Positions 56,776 to 64,000 of a stretch of DNA of 64,000 nucleotides are shown in pieces (position 1 is the first letter of the stretch; each line of letters starts with the position of its first letter). The position numbers and the translations under genes were made by a program. Below the pieces are notes generated by a model that was not told where the DNA came from, made no database searches, and worked only from the letters and a program-made list of their open reading frames with translations. Location: contig NZ_CP080382.1 of assembly GCF_019443425.1 (NCBI RefSeq), forward strand, positions 1,364,001-1,428,000. Direction: 5' to 3'. The DNA comes from Arthrobacter sp. PAMC25284. GTDB taxonomy: Bacteria > Actinomycetota > Actinomycetes > Actinomycetales > Micrococcaceae.

Positions 56776-57947
56776 CGCCCGGCTCCGATGCTCTCGTGGG
56801 TTGCGCGGGCGGAATGCCGGGGCGCCTTGCGCGGCGACGGTGCCGTCGACCGGACGAGGTCCTGGCAGAGCTGCTCGTAACCGTCCGTGACGGTGTCCCA
56901 GTTGTAGCGGCGCGCAATCAGTTGCGCGTGCGCCCCCCTGGCTGCGACGTCGGAGTCTTCGGCTTCGGCGTCCGCCACGAGCCGTGCCACATCTGACGGG
57001 TCGGCGAAATACCGGCCGGAGTCTCCGAGCACTTCGCGGTTAAAGCCGACATCGAAGGCATTGGTTGCGGTACCGGAGCCGATGGCCCGGAGAAGGGACG
57101 GGTTTGTTCCCCCGACAGAATGGCCATGCCAGTAGACGAGTGCATTCGCGTACATTTGGTCCAGCAAATCCTGGTCCCAGACACCGCCGACAAAGCGGAC
57201 CCTGTCATCGCCAAGTTCGTGGACCAACCTGGTGTAATGGTCGGAGTACGGGGCGGAACCGACCACCACCAGGGGAAAGCGCGAGTTACTCCGGGCGAAG
57301 CCTTCAACGATCATATGGACGTGGTTTTCCGGCTCGAAGCGGGCTACAACCAGATGGTAACCGCGGGCCTCCAGGTCCAGTTGCGAGAGCTTGTCCGCCC
57401 GGCCCTGCGTCTGGAGCGGCGCGCCATAGGCCAGGTAGACAGTATCCGCGTCAAACTTGTCCCGGTAATACTCCTGGATTCCGAGGGCGTCGGCGATTAA
57501 CGCGTCGGACAGCTTGACTGCCAGCCGTTCCACCAACTGGTAATACTTCTTGCCTGTCCGGCCCCATTTGGCGCGTTTCCATTCGAGCCCGTCTACATGA
57601 GTTGCGACCGGGATGCCGGCCGCCCGCACCACCGGAAGGTAGGGGGCATTCGCTGCGTTGAACATAATGGCGGCATTTGGCCGGTTCCGCAGCATGTGGG
57701 CGACGGACAGGCCGGTGTGGCTCAGCGTTTCGAGCGACCTTTTGCGCAGCGCCGGGAGGTGGATCAGGTCCATGCCCAGATGCTGGGACTGCTTTTCGGC
57801 ACCATCGCCCGCGTCCCGGCAATAGACAGAGACCTTGTGGCCTCGGAGGACCAGGCGTTTGCCGATTTCCTCGATGGCCGTTTCGAATCCGCCGTAGCGG
57901 GCCGGTACTCCGCGGGTTCCCACCATGGCGATATGCAGCCCGCTCAT
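56772..57947 (-). CDS. Glycosyltransferase with N-terminal DUF1972 domain, rhamnosyltransferase-like
   Basis: 391 residues from ATG 57947, overlapping the cytidylyltransferase gene by four bases. It starts IAMVGTRGVPARYGGFETAIEE, the signature of the DUF1972 branch of GT4 enzymes that includes capsule rhamnosyltransferases of streptococci. The C-terminal donor domain has YHLVVARFEPENHVHMIVEGF and HGHSVGGTNPSLLRAIGSG. It acts in the cytosol on a lipid-linked acceptor. The sugar is not predictable from sequence. Confidence 0.85.
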   Translation of the reverse strand: MSGLHIAMVGTRGVPARYGGFETAIEEIGKRLVLRGHKVSVYCRDAGDGAEKQSQHLGMDLIHLPALRKRSLETLSHTGLSVAHMLRNRPNAAIMFNAANAPYLPVVRAAGIPVATHVDGLEWKRAKWGRTGKKYYQLVERLAVKLSDALIADALGIQEYYRDKFDADTVYLAYGAPLQTQGRADKLSQLDLEARGYHLVVARFEPENHVHMIVEGFARSNSRFPLVVVGSAPYSDHYTRLVHELGDDRVRFVGGVWDQDLLDQMYANALVYWHGHSVGGTNPSLLRAIGSGTATNAFDVGFNREVLGDSGRYFADPSDVARLVADAEAEDSDVAARGAHAQLIARRYNWDTVTDGYEQLCQDLVRSTAPSPRKAPRHSARATHESIGAGR

Positions 57948-58405
57948 CGCCGGCCTCCCTGCCGGCGCTGCGCCGGCGCTTGGGAGTGATTGATCAGCTC
58001 GAGTGCTGTACGCAGGGCCGAACTGGAGGTGTGCACGGTGTAGGGGAAGTACACGACTTCGACGCCGACGGCGCCAAAGGACTTTTCCAGCCGCTGGCCC
58101 TGCGGCGTCCCTTTCCAGTCATCACCCTTGAAGAAGACGTTGAATCCGAGTTCTTCCCAGACCTGGATCTTGTCCGGGACGACCTCGGCGAAGGCCTTGT
58201 CGACGAAGTCGATGCTGCCGACAATTTCCATCCGCTCAGAAAGCGGGATCAGCGGCGGGCGTCCTTTTACTCTTTCCAGCATTTCGTCGGACACGACCCC
58301 GGCAATCAGGTAGTCGCACTCGCTCTTCGCGTGCTTGAGGACGTTGAGGTGCCCAATATGGAATAAATCAAACGCCCCCGGGGCATAACCGATTCTGAGA
58401 CCCAT
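57944..58405 (-). CDS. TagD-like cytidylyltransferase
   Basis: 153 residues from ATG 58405, with GGGGAAGG nine bases upstream. The nucleotidyltransferase motif GAFDLFHIGHLNVL holds the HxGH catalytic pair (H16, H19); FVDKAFAEVVP and FFKGDDWKGT follow as in glycerol-3-phosphate cytidylyltransferases. The usual RTEGISTS motif appears as HTSSSAL. It would activate a phosphorylated polyol or similar alcohol with CTP. As first gene of the leftward operon, followed by a CDP-alcohol transferase, it probably supplies that enzyme. The donor could be CDP-glycerol or another CDP-alcohol. Confidence 0.85.
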   Translation of the reverse strand: MGLRIGYAPGAFDLFHIGHLNVLKHAKSECDYLIAGVVSDEMLERVKGRPPLIPLSERMEIVGSIDFVDKAFAEVVPDKIQVWEELGFNVFFKGDDWKGTPQGQRLEKSFGAVGVEVVYFPYTVHTSSSALRTALELINHSQAPAQRRQGGRR

Positions 58406-59468
58406 TATTTTTTTACCTTCCCCTTACTTCTTTCTTGACGCCGGGCTGCCGGTGTTTAGTTCGCATCAACGAACATCCTCGACCCAGCCGAGGATTGATC
58501 GTCGTTGCTTTGCCACAGCCCCGGGATACAGGGACGTGTGAGCAGCTGCCGGCCCACGCCGCCGCACTTCGCGGGAGCAATCCTGGCGAGAAGGACTGCG
58601 AGGCTGACAGCAGGAAATTGGATGCCGGCCGCCGGACCCGGCGTGGCATTTCTGCGGTGGAAGTCACGGGCGGATGCCCCGGTCTTTGCTATTGCGACAA
58701 TTCCGGGGTCTGCGACTCGCGGCCGGCGGCGGTAGCGCGTGGGCCATGACTTTCCCGGGTCCACGCGCCCGGCTTGGCGATCACGGTCAGCTTCAACGCT
58801 CCAGGGCGGGCTGCGCACCGTGCCGGCGGCAGTTCCTAAGAACCGGGCCGGGCTGAGATTCCATCGATTGCCCAGTGGGCGGTACCAGCCGTGGTGCCGA
58901 ATGGCGGCGCTCACTTCTGGACAACCGTTCGTTGACGGGCATTCCACTAAAAGGGAGCCGGCGGCGGCTGGGGGGAGAGCCTCGGTCTCAGAAGGCTCTG
59001 ACGCCGCCGGCTCCGACCTTGGCGCACGGCGGCCGGCTAGGGCCCCGTGCGAATCCACTGAAGGAGTTCGGTAATGCAAGGTTTTGACGCGTCCACTATC
59101 AATGGTGGCAAGGGCAGACCCAGCAATCAAGACTGGATCTTGTATCCACACTGTCCTGCTGGTCATGCGCGCGGTCGAAACCGCCCTGAAGCTACTCATT
59201 TGAGACCTTTGTGAGTTGTTCCTGGGACTGCGCTAAGTCAATCGCGCGGGTCTGCTCCGTGCACGAGTAGCGCTCACCCGACTTCTCCCGTGGATTCCTC
59301 GCCGCGACTACTTGGAGTTACTCCCGCCGATACCCGCGGACACCTGCGCCCTACGCAGGCCAGCCGGACGACGGCGCCGCACGTGCCCTACACCCGGCCT
59401 CGGACGGGGAAGCGCCCGCGGGAGACTGCCGGATTGCGGCAGAGGCGCCGCCGGGCGGGAGCACGGCT
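58406..59468. other. About 1.06 kb without a recognisable gene, contains a large hairpin
   Basis: Open frames here (for example 58456-59199 minus) have biased, family-free translations and no ribosome site. The region holds the promoter of the leftward operon near its left end, a nested hairpin at 58954-59014, and nothing else I can name. GC content and codon-like structure drop compared with flanking genes. Confidence 0.5.
58954..59014 (-). terminator. Nested hairpin followed by a T-run on the minus strand
   Basis: Outer arms 58954-58966 and 59002-59014 (GGAGCCGGCGGCG / CGCCGCCGGCTCC) pair perfectly over 13 bp; inside, AGAGCC (58976-58981) pairs with GGCTCT (58994-58999). Read leftward, the stem is followed by CTTTTAG. 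It could terminate the luxR transcript about 455 bases after its stop, or be part of a small RNA. Confidence 0.5.
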
Positions 59469-62124
59469 TCAGGAGCGCAGCGCGGGTTCCCCGCTGAGTT
59501 CCGTCCGCCGGCGGACCCCGAGCTTGGCCAGGATGTGCGAGAGATGTCCGGCGACGGTTCGTGGTGACACTCCCAGGACCGCAGCGATTTCGGCGTTCGT
59601 CGCGCCGCCTGTGACCAGGTCCCGGATTTCTTCTTCCCGGCCGGTCAGCGCGGTGCCTGCGGTGCCCGGCACAAGGTGGAGGTGCGCGGTCGTCCCGGCT
59701 TCAACCAGGCGGTGGTGCACGCGCCGCTGAACCGCCGTCTGCTTCCACCGTTCCGGCGTTTTTTCCACGAGCCGCCCGGCCTGCTCGGCGGCCTCCAGAG
59801 ACAGCAGCAGGTGTCCGGCGCCCAGGGCGTCGTCGCTGAAATTGATAAGTCCGCCCGCATCGGCGGCGGCCACCGCAGTTGCGTACGATGACAGCAGCCG
59901 CGCCTCTGCGCCTTCGACACGATTGCTGCACGCGGCAAGCGCCGCAGCCTGCCCGGTGTCTCCGCAGCGGACTGCCAGGCGCCTGATGTCTGCTTCCACC
60001 CCGGCGAGGCCCTCGTGGTCTGCCTCGCGGGCAAGTTGGAGCAGGCCGGCACCGGCGCTGCGGCTCGGGCCCCGGCACTGGGCCCGCCGCATGGCAGTAG
60101 GCATCGGCCAGCAACCGCAGGGTGCGCGGCTCTCCGCAGCCGGAGCGGCCATAGGCCACGACATACTTGTGTGCCGCGTCCGGGTTCCCGGCACACCTTG
60201 CTGCGTATGCCGCCAGGGCGAGGGCGAAGGGCCGCAGGATCAGCGGATCCGCGATCAGAAGTTCCTCGTCCGCCCACCGCAGTTCAGCAAGGCTGTCCCG
60301 CATCCGGCCCTGACGCAACAGCGCGTATCCGCGCACAAGGTGCAGCATGCCACCGCTGAAGAGCAGGCGTCCGGGCTGCTGCGCCGCATAGTCGTCGAGG
60401 ACCGCCGCCACCTCGATCCAGCACCCGGCACGACTAAGGTTCAGGCAATGGCGGAAGACCATCTCCTCGTAGACCAGCGGAAGAGCCCGGCAGGCGGCTG
60501 ACGCCCCCAGCCACGCCTCTTCGTCAAGTTGCAGGCCGGACACCATCCGGCCTTGCGCGGTCAACAGTTCGGCGAGTTGGGACAACGCCGGGAGACAGAT
60601 TTCCGGAACGGACCGGGATGCCTCGGCAAGTTCGCGCAGCCCGGCAGCAACGGCCGGGAACCGCCCATCCCGGCCGCGCAACAGCATATCGGCCGCCATC
60701 CCTGCCGCCGGCAATGACGTCCACGGCGTTCCGGCCAGGGACAGCCCGGGGCTGCGTCCGGCCCCTCCAGAGACCGTCCCGCACGCCTTGGCCTGTGTCC
60801 GGGGTTCGCTCGTCGCGTGTCTGAGCCTGTCGGCAAGGAGGGCAGCCAGATAGACGGCGCGTCCGTGGTGCAGGGGCAGTGCGTCCTCCAGGTGCCCGGC
60901 AGCCGCGTCCATCCGGCCAAGCAGATAGTTTGAGTACGCAAGTTGGATCCGGGCTTCAGGAAGGAACAGCGCGTCATTCACGGCGGCGGCAGCCCGTAAG
61001 GCTGTTTCCGGGTCCAGCGCCGTGTTGGCAGCCTCGGCCGCTTGGACGAGTTGCCCGGGAGGAATGGCCGCCCCGCAGTCCAGGGACCAGCGAAGCCGGT
61101 TCAGGCGGGCTTCAGGCCGGACATCGTCCGCGCGGAAAAGGCCCAGAATGTTGGCCCGCAGCATAGAACTCCGGGCGGCCGGAACCCGTTGCCTGATGAT
61201 TTCGCCCACCATCAAACTCGCTGGCCGGACCTCACGGTCCGTTCCGGCTGTGACTGCGATGATCCCGGCCAGGTCCAGGGCATCCACGGCTCTGGACCCG
61301 CTGAACCGGAGGACCTGGCTCAGCGGAAGCGGCCCTGCGAGGGCAACAATGGTCGCTGCTGTCCTCGCCTCCGGCGCCATCGAGCGGAGCTGTTGGTACA
61401 GGACATCTGAGGCGGGCACCTGCGCAAGTGCCGGGTTGGACAGCAGAAACCACGCGCCGTGGCGCCAACCCAGGACCCCGCTGTCCCGTGCGTGCCGGAT
61501 CAGCGACATCAGCATCAGCGGGTTGCCCGCTGCCGCAGTGTGGAGCCACCTGCTGACCCACGGGGATACGTCGGACCGGAGGATCTGTTCGCACAACTGA
61601 TGGGTGCCGCCCGGGCTGAGCGGGGACAGAGTGAATTTTGCCAGCAACCCGTCGTCCCACAGCGTCAGAAAATCCTCGGGAATCAGACTCCCCGGCAGGC
61701 TCGTGGCCATGAGACCTGCGACCCCCGTGGCGGCGGCCCGGGCCAGTACCTGGGCGGTGCTGCGGTCCAGGCAATGTGCATCGTCGATCACGAAGAGCGG
61801 AGGCTGCGCTTCGGACCGCAGGCTTTCGGTTATTCCGGCCAGAACGGCCGCGTACGAGTCAAGGTCTCTGACTGGAACATTGCCCAGATAGGGCGCCAGC
61901 GCCCCGAAGGGTACCGAAGCCAGGGTCCGCGTCGCCGTCAGACGGATGAAATGTTCACCTTGCCCGAGCTCCCGAAGGACCGCTTTGACGATGGCTGTCC
62001 TGCCGGTCCCGGCAGGACCGATAATCAGCACCCCGGACCCGGTGCCGGACCGAAGACTGTCCAGCGCACCGCTGACCACGCCGTCGCGTTCGATCAGCGC
62101 TGTGCTGTCCGCGGGGCGTGCCAT
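59469..62124 (-). pseudogene. Large LuxR-family ATP-binding regulator, broken by one extra base as assembled
   Basis: From ATG 62124 the protein has an AAA/STAND ATPase with Walker A IGPAGTGRTA (residues 35-44) and Walker B LFVIDDAH, followed by a long helical repeat region. At GGGCCCC (60067-60073) a surplus base shifts the frame after LLADAYCHAAG; removing it joins to SRSAGAGLLQLAREADHEG and the C-terminal LuxR helix-turn-helix (LTGREEEIRDLVTGGATNAEIAAVLG, SPRTVAGHLSHILAKLGVRR), stop at 59469, about 884 residues. These MalT-like proteins bind a small ligand and activate transcription. Its position suggests it may control the adjacent surface-polymer operon (inference). Confidence 0.85.
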
Positions 62125-62181
62125 CCTCGAATCCTCATGCCGGGGTCGGGGCCCGCGAATGGACTGCGGGTGTGGCCGGAG

Positions 62182-64000
62182 TCAGCCGAGCCGGGCGCTC
62201 TCCGCCGGCGTGGAAATGACATCTTTGAGTTCCGTTCTGCTGGCAACATGGAGCTTTGAGTACACCTGGTAGAGATGGCCTTCCACCGTACGAACCGATA
62301 CATGCATTTGCTCCGCGATCTTCCGGTTTGAGGTTCCGGCCGCGGCCCGGACCGCCACCTCGCATTCCCTGGCTGTCAGGGTCGACGTCGTGAGCGAATG
62401 CAGACCGTTCTTCGGGCTGCCAAACCGGTCGTCCAGTGATTGCTGGGCCCGTTGGGCGACCCGAAGCGCGATCCTGTTGCCGGCATCGTTGGCGCAGCTG
62501 ACGGCTTTCCGGGCAGCGTCCCTGGCGAAAACGGCGTTTCCGGCGGCGTCCGCTTCCTTGGAAGCGGCCAGCAACTGCTCGCTGTCGGCTTCCCGCATGC
62601 CGTCAGCCAGCCGTGCGCATATGCCCGCGAACGGCCCGCTGACGGTGCCCGCGACGGCACCAAGCTTTTTGCTAAGCTGCCGGTCGCCGAGACGGGCCGC
62701 GCCCGCCAGGAATGCGAGTGCCGTCATCGGGGCGGAGGCGTCGGAGTCGGCCTCTGCCTCCGCGACGAGCGCGCGGACCGAGCTCGCCCGCTGGCCGAGC
62801 TCTGCCAGCGCCGAGAGTTCCAAGTACCGGGTCATCCGGTCCACGAGCCAGCCCGCGTGGGTCCGCCAAGGGGCGAGTTCGTCCAACAGCCGGCCCGCAA
62901 CCTCTTCGTCGCCGTGCAGCGCTGCCGTATAGGCGCAGGCAGCCATGGCCAGCCCGGCCAGCGCATCGGGGTCGTGGGCGCGAAGCTGCCACATGCCTGC
63001 CTGGAGCCGCGACAGGGCTTCCTCAAGATGCCCGGCGTGGACATCCATGACTCCGTGCCCGATTTCGAACATCCCGCCGATCCGAGTCTGCGGGTCGCCT
63101 TTGGAACACGTCTCTTCGATGAAGACCGTTGCCTCCTTGAATCTGGAGGAGAGCAGGAGCAGGAGCAGGAACCGGCCCCGGATCCGGCGGATCACCCGGT
63201 CGGAGAGCCGTACTTTTTCTGACGCTGTGTTGATGTGCTGCCCCAGTGCGATCGCGCTCGTGACGCTGCCGGTGGCCGCGAGCGCCTCGCATCGCAGGCT
63301 CGCCGCGACGATCTGGGCCTCACTTCCCAGATCACCTGCATCGGCACCGGCGGTTACCGCAAGGACGTCCGCGTAGCGACCCTGAAATGCAGCGAGCTCT
63401 GCTTCTGCCAGACGCAGCAACTCCCGGGCGGGCACCACCATGGCGTCGTGCTCAGGTGTTCCTGTGTCGAGCCGCGGCGCGATCTCCCGGAGCCTGCCGC
63501 GGGCGTCCCCCGCCGTTGCCTTGCTGCGGCCATCGAGCTCTGCGCGCAGCAGTTCAAGCGTCGCCCACTCCGCTACGGGAAGATCCGCGGCGGTGGAGGC
63601 CCCGAGGGCATTGAGGGTCCGGCGGGCGGCCTCGTCGTCATTGAGTGCCAGGAGTGCGCGCACGGATTCGACGGCTATCCCGGTACTCGTACCTGCACCG
63701 CGAATCTCGTGCACGAATCTCAGGGCCGCGACAGGGTCGGATGCCTCGTTGGCGCGGCGTGCCGCTGCAAGGGCGGTCCCGGGCAGCACCTTCTCGCCGC
63801 AGTCCAGCGCCCACGCGACGCCGACCGGCGCGTCAGCGGCCGTACGGTCCGAGTCCTCAAGCACCGCGGTCAGCCGGTGCCGCAGTTCCGCACTGCGTCC
63901 GGGCGGGACGACGCTGGCGACAATTCCGGCGGTCACCGGGTTGGTGATGCTGACCATCGGCGGATGATCATGACTGACCATAATCATGCCCCGCTCCTGC
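62182..64000 (-). CDS. LuxR-family regulator, paralogue of its neighbour, N-terminus outside the window
   Basis: The frame is open to the right edge of the window. An ATG at 63987 follows AGGAG, but the residues just after it align with the middle of the neighbouring regulator (SLDCG and ALDCG segments, then similar helical repeats), so a missing N-terminal ATPase domain is likely. The C-terminus has a clear LuxR helix-turn-helix (LTARECEVAVRAAAGTSNRK, MHVSVRTVEGHLYQVYSKL). It lies 57 bases upstream of the other regulator on the same strand, so the two are probably co-transcribed. Confidence 0.8.
   Translation of the reverse strand, partial: QERGMIMVSHDHPPMVSITNPVTAGIVASVVPPGRSAELRHRLTAVLEDSDRTAADAPVGVAWALDCGEKVLPGTALAAARRANEASDPVAALRFVHEIRGAGTSTGIAVESVRALLALNDDEAARRTLNALGASTAADLPVAEWATLELLRAELDGRSKATAGDARGRLREIAPRLDTGTPEHDAMVVPARELLRLAEAELAAFQGRYADVLAVTAGADAGDLGSEAQIVAASLRCEALAATGSVTSAIALGQHINTASEKVRLSDRVIRRIRGRFLLLLLLSSRFKEATVFIEETCSKGDPQTRIGGMFEIGHGVMDVHAGHLEEALSRLQAGMWQLRAHDPDALAGLAMAACAYTAALHGDEEVAGRLLDELAPWRTHAGWLVDRMTRYLELSALAELGQRASSVRALVAEAEADSDASAPMTALAFLAGAARLGDRQLSKKLGAVAGTVSGPFAGICARLADGMREADSEQLLAASKEADAAGNAVFARDAARKAVSCANDAGNRIALRVAQRAQQSLDDRFGSPKNGLHSLTTSTLTARECEVAVRAAAGTSNRKIAEQMHVSVRTVEGHLYQVYSKLHVASRTELKDVISTPAESARLG

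Noticed and set aside
58456..59199. Open frame of 247 codons on the minus strand
   Set aside because: No ribosome site, no family features, and composition unlike neighbouring genes; treated as non-coding.
3875..60073. Phase variation by homopolymer slippage
   Set aside because: Runs are short (2-5 bases per letter), the affected genes include housekeeping ones such as mfd, and every change is +1, which fits systematic sequencing error better.
63952..63987. ATG at 63987 as the true start of the second LuxR regulator
   Set aside because: Although AGGAG precedes it, the protein would begin in the middle of the homologous region of its paralogue, so the gene more likely continues beyond the window.

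Overview
The window is high-GC DNA from an actinobacterium, most likely a soil Micrococcaceae of the Arthrobacter/Pseudarthrobacter type. This rests on base composition, start and ribosome-site usage, and families typical of the phylum: a SCO4848-type small membrane protein, a DUF2505 protein, an LpdA-like quinone reductase, a NnaR-like HemD/winged-helix regulator and SufU. No rRNA, tRNA, CRISPR array or insertion sequence was recognised. Placement to genus is inference.

Left part (1-20 kb). A partial BFD-type flavoprotein is followed by a metal-handling-like pair (YHYH lipoprotein and HupE/UreJ membrane protein), then housekeeping genes: an NYN nuclease-like protein, a HemG-type flavodoxin, LpdA, purine nucleoside phosphorylase, an Rrf2 regulator and a phosphohexomutase. 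Next is a nitrite-assimilation block: nirD and nirB are divergent, followed by the siroheme methyltransferase cobA, a NnaR-like regulator and a second flavoprotein. GlnR-like operators lie in front of nirB and of that flavoprotein. deoC and a small membrane protein end at a strong bidirectional hairpin.

Middle (20-31.6 kb). A YdjM-like membrane hydrolase, mfd, an NAD-binding epimerase-like protein, DUF2505, SCO4848, an acyltransferase, UDP-glucose dehydrogenase, sufU and sufS.

Right part (31.6-64 kb) is a cell-surface polysaccharide region. A leftward set encodes a Wzz/tyrosine-kinase chimera, a Wzy-like ligase/polymerase and a Tat-exported glycerophosphodiesterase. A rightward set encodes a GT4 glycosyltransferase, a Wzx-like flippase, a GT2 glycosyltransferase and a beta-helix lipoprotein. 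Converging on it is a leftward, probably single operon of about 16 kb: TagD-like cytidylyltransferase, DUF1972 glycosyltransferase, CDP-alcohol phosphotransferase, an anchored extracellular protein, another glycosyltransferase, then four tandem paralogous secreted beta-propeller proteins that differ stepwise in FN3, LamG-like and PKD content. Two adjacent LuxR-type regulators close the window.

A striking technical or biological signal is that seven otherwise well conserved genes (hupE, nirD, nirB, mfd, one propeller gene, one glycosyltransferase, one luxR) are each broken by exactly one extra base, always inside a short run of Gs followed by Cs. I read this as a systematic base-calling error more likely than seven real mutations, and give the gene spans as they would be after removing the extra base.
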